Origin: an uncultured Actinomycetes bacterium
GTDB lineage: Bacteria > Actinomycetota > Acidimicrobiia > IMCC26256 > PALSA-555
Direction of reading: 5' to 3'
Assembly: GCA_937927875.1 (NCBI GenBank)
Contig: CALEYV010000128.1
Span: 1-15,364, forward strand
Length of the DNA stretch: 15,364 nucleotides
Each line of letters begins with the position of its first letter. Position 1 is the first letter of the stretch. The notes under the pieces are model-generated. The model had not been told where the DNA came from, did not search any database, and saw only the letters and a list, made by a program, of their open reading frames with translations. The position numbers and the translations under genes were made by a program. This document shows positions 6,523 to 13,936 of the stretch, in pieces.

Positions 6523-8994
6523 CTACGCCGCGACCGCGGGCTTGTCGAGCAGGCTCCGCAGGCTGAGGAGGGCGATCAGGTAGATGACGAGCGCCACGAC
6601 CAGGACGACATGGAAGCCGTACGTCATGGCGAGGATGGTCGCCAGGACCGCGCCGACAACGGACGCGAAGCCGTTGACCGCCCAGCCCCACGCCACGTAC
6701 TCCCGCGGGTGCGTGCTCAGGCCGGCGACGGTGCCGAGGCCGAGCGGCATGAAGAGGCCGAGGCAGACCCCGAGCGGGGCGAGGATCGCGAACGCGATCG
6801 GCACCCGAGCCGCGAGCGGCAGCCCGAGGGCGGCGTCGGTGAGCCGCGGGAGCCCGTACAGGTAGAAGGCGGTGAGCGCCGCGATGAGCAGCGCCAGTCG
6901 AGGCAGCGCCGGCCGCGGGTTTGCCTGCAGCCGCCCGCTCAGGAACGCACCGACCCCGACGAACACGAGCAGCGACATGAGCGTGATCGTCAGCGAGTAG
7001 GTGGGATAGCCAAGGAACAGCGTGAGCCGCTGGATGAGCGTGACCTCGAAGAAGATGAACCCGAAGCCCAAGGCCACGAAGTAGATCGCGGACCGCCCCT
7101 TGTGCCGCAGCTCCCGCCAGTCCTTGCGGATCGCCACAAAAGGCAGCAGCAGGAGCAGCGCCGCGAGGACGGTGGCGATCGCCAGCAGCAGCAGGAGCAC
7201 CCGTTCACCGACGGTGTCCTCGCGGTCGCGGTCGGTCAGCGAGTGGTTGATGTTGCGCACGACGTTCCCGTAGGTGCGGAAGTGCCAGAAGAACGGGTCG
7301 TCGTCGCTGATCGCACCGACGTTGTACGGGTAGGAGCGGTAGAAGGCGCTGAGCCCGGCCTGGTTGCTCGACGCGACGGTCTGCACCGGGCTGCGCGGGG
7401 TCGGCTGGCCGGGGGCGTAGCGCAGCGTCGATCCGGGGATCTGGCGCAGCTTCGCCGCGAACCGGTCGACCTCGGCCGGGGTGAACGGGCTGCGCTTGAC
7501 GAGGATCGTCGAGATCTGGCCGGCGCCGAACACGCTGAAGGCGGTGGGCGACGTGGCCACGAGGATGTGGCGGCTCGGGTCGTGGATCCCGAGCTGCGCG
7601 AGCGCCTTCCGGGCCGTGGAGACGTAGCGGGTGGTCCGGTTCGGCTTCTTCTGGAAGTTGACCTCCCCGAACTGGGTGGCGACGATCCCGCCCGGCTGCA
7701 GGTGCTCGAGGCTGTCCTTCACCGAGTTGCTCGTGTAGAGGTAGCTCTCCGACAGCACGAAGGCGCCCGCGGTGGCGGCGTTGGCGGCCGAGTAGCTGTC
7801 CGGGGCCGGGAACCACACCAGGTTGTAGTTGCTGTCGCTGCGGGCGAGGTACGAGCGGCCGTCGCCGTTGACGTAGTTGACGCCGGGGTGGCTGGCCAGG
7901 TGGCCGTCGTAGCTCGCGTACTTGTCGGTGACGAGCGAGTAGGTGACCGGGTTGAGCTCGACCGCGTCGACGTGCCCGGTGCGGAAGTAGAGGGACGCGA
8001 GCACCTCGTGACCGCCGGCGGCGCCGATGATCAGCGACCGTCGGGGCGGCGTCTCGAGGGTGGCGAACGGCAGCGCCCGCAGGTCGGTGTCGAAGCCGAA
8101 TCGCGACAGGGAGGCGTTCTTGCCGTCCCAGCGGTAGATCGAGGAGCCGATCAGGCCGTCGTGGTACAGCGTCCGGGTGTCGGCGGTGGTCTGGAACACG
8201 TCGACGCGAAAGATCGGGCTCCACTTCGAGTAGATGGCGCCGCCCGGGAACTGGTCGGCCTTGCTGGCCTCCAGCTTCGGGGCGGGCAGGACGCTCGGCG
8301 CGACAACCGCGACCGCGAGGACCGCGGCCACGATCGCGGCCCCGGGGATCGCGACCGACCGCCGCCGGAGCGCGAGCCGCAGCGCGGCCGCGGCGAAGAC
8401 CACGCCGGCGAGGAAGATCGTGGCGAGCGGCCCGACCCAGCTGAGCAGCGCGACGACGACCGCGAGGGCGAGGCCGGCTCCGACGAGGTCGGCCGAGTAG
8501 AGCCGCCCCACCTTGTCGGGGCGGCGGCCCAGCAGGGTCGACACGACGACGCCGACCGCGATGAAGGGCGCGAAGAGGCCGACGCACACGACGACCAGGA
8601 GGGCGAGGTTCTTGACCGACGTCCGGGTGCCGTACTGCCAGATCGCGAAGGTGTCGACGCGGGTGTAGGCGACGACGAGGTACCCGGCGCCGACCGATAC
8701 CGCGCCCGCGAGCAGCGTCCACATGAGGACGATGTCGGTGGGAACCCGGCGCAGCCGCTCCGACAGCGTGACGAGCACGCCACCGCACCCGATCCCTAGT
8801 AGCGCGAGACCGATGACGAAGTACGTGTAGTAGTAGAAGAACTTGAACGAGACGACGCGCGTGTAGCTGATCTCGAGCAGCAGCGCCGCGAAGCTGACGA
8901 GGAAGATCTCGAGGTAGTAGGCGGGCTCGCGACCGGTGGGGGAGCGTTCGCTGGATTGCTCGGCCGACGCCAAGCGGGGCTTCGTCGTGGCCAA
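6523..8994 (-). CDS. Membrane protein with central spermidine-synthase-like SAM domain, copy 2 (complete)
   Basis: This 823-residue paralog of the gene at 41-2385 is intact. About six membrane segments (roughly 25-235) lead to a soluble domain (about 245-595) and about six more segments (roughly 597-812). The middle holds LIIGAAGGHE (321-330), ELNP (346-349), GDGRSY (377-382), LVWFPAPDSY (392-401) and VLSESYLYTSN. The dinucleotide-type loop and acidic residue fit SAM or decarboxylated-SAM binding in the spermidine synthase fold. In place of the family's catalytic DSSDP-type loop both copies have FPAPDSY, so the reaction is probably not standard spermidine synthesis. The most conserved stretch between copies includes FGFIFFEVTLIQRL and EYVAWGWAVNGFASV. 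The start is TTG, with GAGG 9 bases upstream. It is downstream of a GT-C gene on the same strand, with a 108-base gap. Confidence 0.92.
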   Translation of the reverse strand: MATTKPRLASAEQSSERSPTGREPAYYLEIFLVSFAALLLEISYTRVVSFKFFYYYTYFVIGLALLGIGCGGVLVTLSERLRRVPTDIVLMWTLLAGAVSVGAGYLVVAYTRVDTFAIWQYGTRTSVKNLALLVVVCVGLFAPFIAVGVVVSTLLGRRPDKVGRLYSADLVGAGLALAVVVALLSWVGPLATIFLAGVVFAAAALRLALRRRSVAIPGAAIVAAVLAVAVVAPSVLPAPKLEASKADQFPGGAIYSKWSPIFRVDVFQTTADTRTLYHDGLIGSSIYRWDGKNASLSRFGFDTDLRALPFATLETPPRRSLIIGAAGGHEVLASLYFRTGHVDAVELNPVTYSLVTDKYASYDGHLASHPGVNYVNGDGRSYLARSDSNYNLVWFPAPDSYSAANAATAGAFVLSESYLYTSNSVKDSLEHLQPGGIVATQFGEVNFQKKPNRTTRYVSTARKALAQLGIHDPSRHILVATSPTAFSVFGAGQISTILVKRSPFTPAEVDRFAAKLRQIPGSTLRYAPGQPTPRSPVQTVASSNQAGLSAFYRSYPYNVGAISDDDPFFWHFRTYGNVVRNINHSLTDRDREDTVGERVLLLLLAIATVLAALLLLLPFVAIRKDWRELRHKGRSAIYFVALGFGFIFFEVTLIQRLTLFLGYPTYSLTITLMSLLVFVGVGAFLSGRLQANPRPALPRLALLIAALTAFYLYGLPRLTDAALGLPLAARVPIAFAILAPLGVCLGLFMPLGLGTVAGLSTHPREYVAWGWAVNGFASVVGAVLATILAMTYGFHVVLVVALVIYLIALLSLRSLLDKPAVAA

Positions 8995-9027
8995 CGATGC
9001 TCGCCTCGGGCTTCTCGCGGTCGGTGG

Positions 9028-9045
9028 ACGGTAGCACGGGGTGCT
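9028..9045 (-). promoter_or_regulatory. Putative -10 and adjacent small inverted repeat upstream of copy 2
   Basis: TACCGT on minus (9033-9028) would start a transcript about 27 bases before the TTG start, leaving room for GAGG. A 5-base inverted repeat, AGCAC and GTGCT (9033-9037 and 9041-9045), touches it on the upstream side and could be an operator. Both are weak on sequence alone. Confidence 0.3.
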
Positions 9046-9102
9046 GGGAACGCCGCCGTCGCGACGCCGTCAGCGGTGCGCGTGTTGCTAACGCGGTCGA
9101 CG

Positions 9103-10794
9103 TCAGCGATGGCAGCGCCGGAACAGCTCGTAGTGCGGCCCGTACCGACCGACCAGGCAGAACCGCGCGCGAACAACCTGGTTCGGACCGTCGGGTCCGA
9201 CCTTGCGGGAGTCGTTGGGTTCCGACCAGTAGTCCCAGGCCGACGACAGGATGAGCAAGTCGGAGTTGCGCACCTCGTTGGCCAGGCCGGAGTCCTTCGC
9301 GTTGGCGACGCCGGGATCCATCTCGATGTAGTACGTGGACGGCGTGAGTTGCGGGAACAGGTAGTAGAAGAACGCGTCGCTCTCCGGCGTCTTGCGCAGG
9401 TCCTGGGTCCCGACGAAGAGGCGCCCGCCCGACGGTGCGATGCGGTCGACGACGCGCGCCATCTGGTTCGCGGCCCGGGCGTCGTCCGGTCGCCCGTAGT
9501 AGAAGGTCCGACCCCGGTTCGACATCGCGTAGGAGGCCCGGTGCAGGTCGAAGGTCTGGGCCGAGTAGCTGGTGTAGCCGCGCAGCGTGTTGTCGGGGAT
9601 GAGCAGGACGAGGGCGACCAGGATGGCGGCGCCCGCCGCGAGTCCGACCGAGCGTGGGTTCCACCCGGGGTGGCGGTCGGTCAGGAACTCCACGACCGCG
9701 ACGGGGATGAGGGCGACGGCGACGCAGGAGACCCAGGCCAGGTGCGTGCCGTCGGCCCGCTGCAGCGCCTGGGGCAGGATCCCGAGGCTGAAGCCGGCGG
9801 CGGCGAGCAAGACGCGCGGTCGGATCGCGTTCGGGCGGCGACGCACGGCCCGGATCCCGACGGCCGCGAGGGCCGCGATCGCCGCCAGCAGGAGGAAGAA
9901 CCAGACCGTGAGCTGCGCCGGTCCGGGCAGCGTCGGGATCGGCCACCGCAGCTTGATGAGGTCGGCGACCGACTGGATGGCGCTGTTGAAGTGTCCCCAC
10001 GGCGGCGGGATCGGCAGCCGACGGCCGCCCCGGAGCTTGAAGAGCGGATCGGTGATCATCCCCCGCACGACCGTGTCCGGGCCGGCCGTGATCAAGTGGA
10101 CGAGGTAGGGCGCGAGGCCGACGCCCAGCCCGAGCGCGAAGCGGCGCCGCGCGGCTCGGGGGCTGCCCCAGCCGAGGGCGAGCGTCGAGAGCACGGCGGC
10201 GAGGACGAGGTCGATCCGGTAGAGCAGCGCCGCTCCCATGAGGAGCCCGGCCACGAGCGCCATGGTTTGGGCGCGTCGGGCGTCGCGTGCGTCGCGGCTG
10301 GCGCCCCCGGCGACGAGCGCGAGGACGCCGAGTCCGACCGCGCCGAGCCACGCGAGCGCGTTGAGCCCCAGGGGCACGACGAACAGCACCGCCAGGAGCC
10401 CGCAGGCGAGCCCGACCACGCGCCCCCACCGGCGGGCCAGGGCGAAGACACCGAAGACGACGGCCAGCTGCTGGACGAGGCCGACCAGTCGTTCGCTCGT
10501 CAGCGAGGTGCCGAGCACCTTGAACACCGCCGCCAGCACCCAGAGGCTGCCGGGCCCGTACAGGTGGAGGAAGTCGAGGTTGGGGATTTCACCGTGAAGG
10601 ACGAGCTCGGGGAACACGAGCATGAATCCCTCCTCCATCGGCGGCCCGGGCGCGCGCAGCAGGCCGCGGAGTGGCAGGAGGAGCGCCAGGAGCAGGACGG
10701 CGATCGCGATGACGTCGCCGCGATTGACGGTGTAACGGCGCGAGCGTGTCGTCGTCGGCTCGGTCGGCGCCGACGCCGCTTCCGTGACCGTCAC
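9103..10794 (-). CDS. GT-C-type polytopic membrane glycosyltransferase (GT39/PMT-like)
   Basis: This 563-residue protein has a first membrane segment at about 28-48 followed by an extracytoplasmic loop with MEEGFMLV (53-60), GEIPNLDF (68-75) and LYGPGS (78-83). This matches the DEG...Y.DF...GPG pattern of lipid-sugar-dependent GT-C enzymes, with Glu54/Glu55 in the position of the usual catalytic acid. Many further membrane segments run to about residue 420. A soluble C-terminal domain of about 140 residues follows (SAQTFDLHR to the end). The family moves a sugar from a polyprenyl-phosphate carrier outside the membrane; donor and acceptor are unknown. The frame remains open upstream to 10974, but GTG 10794 sits 7 bases after a -10-like TAACCT and removes an unlikely Arg-rich extension. 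It is head to head with a second GT-C gene. Confidence 0.8.
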   Translation of the reverse strand: MTVTEAASAPTEPTTTRSRRYTVNRGDVIAIAVLLLALLLPLRGLLRAPGPPMEEGFMLVFPELVLHGEIPNLDFLHLYGPGSLWVLAAVFKVLGTSLTSERLVGLVQQLAVVFGVFALARRWGRVVGLACGLLAVLFVVPLGLNALAWLGAVGLGVLALVAGGASRDARDARRAQTMALVAGLLMGAALLYRIDLVLAAVLSTLALGWGSPRAARRRFALGLGVGLAPYLVHLITAGPDTVVRGMITDPLFKLRGGRRLPIPPPWGHFNSAIQSVADLIKLRWPIPTLPGPAQLTVWFFLLLAAIAALAAVGIRAVRRRPNAIRPRVLLAAAGFSLGILPQALQRADGTHLAWVSCVAVALIPVAVVEFLTDRHPGWNPRSVGLAAGAAILVALVLLIPDNTLRGYTSYSAQTFDLHRASYAMSNRGRTFYYGRPDDARAANQMARVVDRIAPSGGRLFVGTQDLRKTPESDAFFYYLFPQLTPSTYYIEMDPGVANAKDSGLANEVRNSDLLILSSAWDYWSEPNDSRKVGPDGPNQVVRARFCLVGRYGPHYELFRRCHR

Positions 10795-10801
10795 GGCGGG
10801 C

Positions 10802-10807
10802 AGGTTA
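10802..10807 (-). promoter_or_regulatory. Putative -10 of the minus-strand GT-C gene (leaderless)
   Basis: TAACCT on minus ends 7 bases before GTG 10794, and no Shine-Dalgarno is present. CTGTCA 15 bases further upstream is a poor -35. The position supports GTG 10794 as the true start. Confidence 0.4.
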
Positions 10808-10894
10808 GCGGTGAGGTTTCGATGACAGCCGACGCGCGCGGTGCCTGGTCGGTCACGAGGCGGCCGTGCGAGGATGCCGTGCGGTGAGCATCTG

Positions 10895-12226
10895 ATGGCG
10901 CGCGGAGCGAGCCCGGACGTGTCGGCGAACGAGGCGCGCCGGCCGTCTCGATTCGGGCGCGGGCTCCTCCTCATCGTGTTCTTGGCCCTGGGCTTCCGAG
11001 TGGGCTACGTCCTCACCGTGACGCGCCACGATCACCACCTGTACGACGCCATCTTCTACGAGCTCGAGGCGCGCAAGGTGGCGGACGGCCGCGGCTTCGT
11101 GGACCCCTTTCAAGGTCGGTACGCCGGCGAGCCGGAAGCGGGCCACCCACCTCTCACGGTGCTCGTCCTCGCGCCGGCCGCCGAGCTGGGGGGCGACTCC
11201 CAGCTGTGGATGCGGTTCACGATGGCGGCGTTGGGCACGGCGACGGTGCTCCTCGTCGGACTGCTCGGCCGCGAGCTCGCGGGCGAGCGCGCCGGGCTGC
11301 TCGCGGCTGCGATGGCGGCGGTCTACGCGAACCTCTGGATGAATGACGGCCTGTTGATGTCGGAGACGTTGGCGGCCCTCACGACCGCCGGCGCGGTGCT
11401 GCTCGCGTACCGGCTGCTGCGACGACCCACCCTCGGCGTCGCCCTCGGGTTGGGGGCGGCGTGCGGGCTCGCCGCCTTGGCCCGGGCCGAGCTGTTGCTG
11501 CTGGTCCCGCTCTTGGGCGTACCAGCGGCGTGGACCGCCTGCCGTCGAGACACGCGAGCGCAGCTGCGGGTCATCGGCGGGATCGTCGGCGCGACCGTTG
11601 TCGTGGTCGGGCCGTGGATCGGGTTCAACCTGGCCCGATTTGAGAGGCCGACGTTCCTGTCGACGGGGGACGGCGGAGCCTTGGTGGGCGCCAACTGCCC
11701 AACGACGTACTACGGGGACGCCGTCGGCTTCTGGAACATCTACTGCGTGCCCCACCGGCCGTCGCGGGGGGGCGACCTGTCCCTCGTTTCCGAGCATGAC
11801 CGGACGAAGGCGGTGGACTACGCGCGCGCCCACGCCGGCCGGCTGCCCGTCGTCGTCCTCGCACGCGTCGGCCGGCTGCTGGGCGTGTACGCCCCGGGGC
11901 AGCTCGTGAAATACACCGTCGGCGAGGGTCGGCCGCGCTGGGCGTCGTACCTCGGCCTGGTGACGTTCCTGCTCCTGCTCCCGCTCGCGGTCGTTGGTGG
12001 CCGCCGGCTGCGTCGACGAGGTCAGCCGATCTGGCCGCTGCTGGCCCCGGCGGTGCTGGTCGTCGTCGCGGCCGCGCTCGTCTACGGGACGCCGCGGTTC
12101 CGGGCCCCCGCCGAACCGAGCCTCGTCGTCCTCGGCGCGGTTGGCACCGCCGCGCTGCTCGCCCGCCGCTGGCCGGCGTGGGCTCCGGAGTGGGAGCCAC
12201 GCTCCTCCGAGACCACCACGACGTGA
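10895..12226 (+). CDS. GT-C-type polytopic membrane glycosyltransferase (ArnT/PMT-like)
   Basis: This 443-residue protein has a first membrane segment at about 23-42, then LYDAIFYELEARKVADGRGF (49-68) and AGHPPLTVLVLAP (82-94). The pattern is the first extracytoplasmic loop of GT39/GT83-like enzymes, with Asp51 in the place of the catalytic Asp and a conserved HPPL. Around ten hydrophobic segments follow, with a larger loop rich in Cys, Tyr and Trp near residues 265-300 (GANCPTTYYGDAVGFWNIYC). It should transfer a sugar from a lipid-phosphate donor on the outer face of the membrane; the acceptor is unknown. ATG 10895 has GGTGAG 6 bases upstream; in-frame ATG 10874 is a weaker choice. It shares little sequence with the neighbouring minus-strand GT-C protein. 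Confidence 0.82.
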   Translation: MARGASPDVSANEARRPSRFGRGLLLIVFLALGFRVGYVLTVTRHDHHLYDAIFYELEARKVADGRGFVDPFQGRYAGEPEAGHPPLTVLVLAPAAELGGDSQLWMRFTMAALGTATVLLVGLLGRELAGERAGLLAAAMAAVYANLWMNDGLLMSETLAALTTAGAVLLAYRLLRRPTLGVALGLGAACGLAALARAELLLLVPLLGVPAAWTACRRDTRAQLRVIGGIVGATVVVVGPWIGFNLARFERPTFLSTGDGGALVGANCPTTYYGDAVGFWNIYCVPHRPSRGGDLSLVSEHDRTKAVDYARAHAGRLPVVVLARVGRLLGVYAPGQLVKYTVGEGRPRWASYLGLVTFLLLLPLAVVGGRRLRRRGQPIWPLLAPAVLVVVAAALVYGTPRFRAPAEPSLVVLGAVGTAALLARRWPAWAPEWEPRSSETTTT

Positions 12227-12304
12227 TCGACGGCCGACCTCGTCGACGAGGCTGACGGAACCTCGGGACGACGAACTGTTATCCGCGCCTTACGCGCCGG
12301 CTCG

Positions 12305-12310
12305 TACCCT
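12305..12310 (+). promoter_or_regulatory. Possible -10 in front of a strong stem-loop
   Basis: TACCCT here would start RNA close to 12318, immediately before the stem-loop at 12319-12362. No -35 was found. The same hexamer occurs at 12459-12464, about 35 bases before the lipoprotein start, and that copy is the more ordinary promoter candidate. Confidence 0.25.
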
Positions 12311-12318
12311 GAGGGGAC

Positions 12319-12362
12319 GCCGCGCCCCTCGGTCCTCCCCCCGGGACCGAGGTCGGCGCGGC
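12319..12362 (+). other. Strong 17-bp stem-loop in the longest intergenic gap
   Basis: The left arm is GCCGCGCC (12319-12326) then CCTCGGTCC (12327-12335). The right arm is GGACCGAGG (12344-12352), a 2-base bulge TC, then GGCGCGGC (12355-12362). All 17 pairs are Watson-Crick. The loop is 8 bases and C-rich. No T-run follows, so it is not a classical intrinsic terminator. It lies 93 bases after the GT-C gene and 137 before the lipoprotein gene. It could end the first transcript or be a structured leader of the second. The rest of 12227-12498 shows nothing else I can name. Confidence 0.6.
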
Positions 12363-12498
12363 ATCCGGCTCACGATCGCGCAACGGCCGGTGAAAATGGG
12401 CGCGGCCGTACGTCGGGCTCGGCGGGACGATCAACCCCGGAGCTCGGTCAGCCTCCGGTACCCTCCCGCGCCGTCAGGTTCGTCATGGGGAGCGAGGG

Positions 12499-13092
12499 AT
12501 GACAGCACGCCGCTGGTGGGTGGCGGCGACGCTCGTGCTCCTCGCCGCCTGCGGAGGCACGTCGACGAGCGGGCTCACGCCACCGCGATCGGCACCCGCG
12601 GGAAGGCCGCAGGCCACAGCTCGGCGCTGGGGTCCGGTCGTGCCGCCGCGGAGCCTCGTGTCCACCGCGAGCGCGTACTACCGCGGGGCGGGCCCGGCGC
12701 CGGAGGACGAAGCCGACGGCCGCCCCGCCTGCGACCTGCTGCTGCCGACCTCGCTCGATGCGTCGCCGCTCGCGCCGGTCCCGTCGAGCCAGTTCAACGT
12801 GTTCGGTGAGTTCGTCGTGCAGTGGGGCCGGAGCACGAGCCCCGGAACCGGGTTGACGCTCACGGTCTACCCGGCCGGTGACCCCGCGGACCGCTTCTTC
12901 TACCGCCCGGACGCCCAGCTGACCGTGCTCGACGACGGGTCGCAGGTCCGCCGGACGCCGTCGCGGCCGCGCGTGGCGCTGATCCGGATCTTGACCGAGA
13001 ACTGCGAGTACGAGCTCGCGCCGGGCGCCGAGCTGCCGGCCTCCGACGACGACTCCATCTTCTCGTCGCTGCGGCTCATGTTCGCCCCGTAG
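12499..13092 (+). CDS. Putative lipoprotein of unknown function
   Basis: This 197-residue protein begins with a short basic and hydrophobic leader (MTARRWWVAATLVLL) and a lipobox LAAC with Cys18 as the expected lipidated residue. It should therefore be anchored on the outer face of the membrane after signal peptidase II cleavage. A Ser/Thr/Pro-rich linker (about 20-60) precedes a compact domain with two Cys (in RPACDLLLP and TENCEYEL) that might pair. I do not recognise the domain. ATG 12499 follows GGGGAG (12487-12492) by 6 bases. Genes on both sides also encode envelope proteins, so a role in wall assembly or sensing is plausible, but the sequence does not show it. Confidence 0.78.
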   Translation: MTARRWWVAATLVLLAACGGTSTSGLTPPRSAPAGRPQATARRWGPVVPPRSLVSTASAYYRGAGPAPEDEADGRPACDLLLPTSLDASPLAPVPSSQFNVFGEFVVQWGRSTSPGTGLTLTVYPAGDPADRFFYRPDAQLTVLDDGSQVRRTPSRPRVALIRILTENCEYELAPGAELPASDDDSIFSSLRLMFAP

Positions 13093-13145
13093 CACCGACC
13101 ACGCGGGCGCCGAGCGGAGGCGGTCGGTCGCCGCGCCACCCGGCG

Positions 13146-13159
13146 CGACGCCGGCGTCG
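13146..13159. repeat. Perfect 14-base palindrome upstream of the Thr-rich membrane protein gene
   Basis: CGACGCC and GGCGTCG abut without a gap. It ends one base before a -35-like TCGACC (13160-13165), so it could be an operator. In such GC-rich DNA it could also be chance or part of a terminator for the lipoprotein gene. Confidence 0.35.
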
Positions 13160-13181
13160 TCGACCCGGTGAGGGTGTGCGT

Positions 13182-13187
13182 TACCGT
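13182..13187 (+). promoter_or_regulatory. Putative -10 setting a leaderless GTG start
   Basis: TACCGT ends 6 bases before GTG 13194, and TCGACC lies 16 bases upstream of it. No ribosome site precedes the GTG. This favours GTG 13194 over the in-frame GTG at 13176, which lies upstream of the proposed -10. Confidence 0.45.
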
Positions 13188-13193
13188 GCGCGG

Positions 13194-13868
13194 GTGACGA
13201 GCCGGGCGCAGCGACGCCGGCGCCGAGCTGTCCAGCGCCGTCGCCGCCTGCTCGCCGGGCTCATCGTGGTGGTGGTCGCGGCGGGCGGCGCGGCCGCGTT
13301 CGTCGCCCTGGACAGCGGGGGCAGCCATCGGGCGGCCGCTCGCATTGTGCGGGCCCCGGCGTCCTCCACCACGTCCACGACCGTGGCCCCGACGACGACG
13401 ACCACCGTCGATCCGGGGACGCTGCCCCAGACGATGGACAAGCCGACCACCACGGATCCCGCCTTCCAGGCCGGGCTGGCGGGCTTCTGGCAGGCCATCG
13501 TCAGCGACGACCCGACGCCCGCGATGCCGTTCTTCTTCCCGCTGTCGGCGTACCTGCAGGTGAAGGCGATCAGCAACCCCGCCGGCGACTGGCAGCAGCG
13601 CCTGGTGGGCGCCTACCAGCGCGACATCCACGCGCTGCACGCCAACCTCGGCGCGGCGGCGTCGAGCGCCCAGTTCACCGGCATCGACGTGCCCGCGACC
13701 GCCCAGTGGGTGCTGCCGGGAGCCGAGTACAACAAGGGGCCGTACTGGCGGGTCTACGGCGCCCAGGTCCACTACACCGCGGGCGGGCGCGCCGGGTCCT
13801 TCACGATCGCGTCGATGATCTCGTGGCGGGGGCGCTGGTACATCGTGCACCTGGCCCGCATCGCCTGA
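13194..13868 (+). CDS. Bitopic membrane protein with Arg-rich head and Thr-rich stalk, unknown function
   Basis: The 224-residue protein has a strongly basic cytoplasmic head (RAQRRRRRAVQRRRR), one membrane segment at about 20-40 (LLAGLIVVVVAAGGAAAFVAL), and a Ser/Thr-rich stalk (about 58-75, SSTTSTTVAPTTTTTV). An extracytoplasmic domain of about 140 residues follows, rich in aromatics (FWQAIVSDD, AMPFFFPLSAYLQV, WRVYGAQVHY, ISWRGRWYIVHLARI). The domain has the feel of a small alpha+beta fold such as NTF2-like, but I cannot name a family. The start is GTG 13194, chosen from the -10 position; GTG 13176 would add six residues. The stalk is a plausible target for O-glycosylation. It precedes ubiA by 68 bases on the same strand. 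Confidence 0.75.
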   Translation: MTSRAQRRRRRAVQRRRRLLAGLIVVVVAAGGAAAFVALDSGGSHRAAARIVRAPASSTTSTTVAPTTTTTVDPGTLPQTMDKPTTTDPAFQAGLAGFWQAIVSDDPTPAMPFFFPLSAYLQVKAISNPAGDWQQRLVGAYQRDIHALHANLGAAASSAQFTGIDVPATAQWVLPGAEYNKGPYWRVYGAQVHYTAGGRAGSFTIASMISWRGRWYIVHLARIA

Positions 13869-13922
13869 CCTGCACTCGGCGGCTCGGCGCCCCAGCGAAG
13901 CCGGTCTGACGCTGCCCGCCAG

Positions 13923-13928
13923 TACCCT
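13923..13928 (+). promoter_or_regulatory. Putative -10 of the ubiA gene (leaderless)
   Basis: TACCCT ends 8 bases before GTG 13937, with no ribosome site between. No convincing -35 was found. The spacing matches the other leaderless candidates in this window. Confidence 0.4.
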
Positions 13929-13936
13929 ACGAAGTC

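Noticed and set aside
6445..8799. A 784-codon open frame on plus, opposite copy 2
   Set aside because: It is antisense to a gene with clear motifs, and its Glu/Arg/Asp-rich, repeat-like composition is typical of antisense frames in GC-rich DNA.
7205..10429. A 1074-codon open frame on minus
   Set aside because: It spans parts of two genes with strong family signatures in another frame. Its composition is Arg/Pro/Ala-rich, with no membrane or enzyme motif.
8956..10887. A 643-codon open frame on plus, opposite the GT-C gene
   Set aside because: It is antisense to a polytopic membrane protein and shows no recognisable domain.
11625..12200. A 191-codon minus frame opposite the plus GT-C gene
   Set aside because: It is Arg/Pro/Ala-rich, has no domain, and is antisense to clear membrane segments.
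13345..13563. Repeat-like CGACGACGACGACC tract taken as a possible DNA repeat
   Set aside because: It encodes the Thr-rich stalk in frame, so codon repetition explains it.
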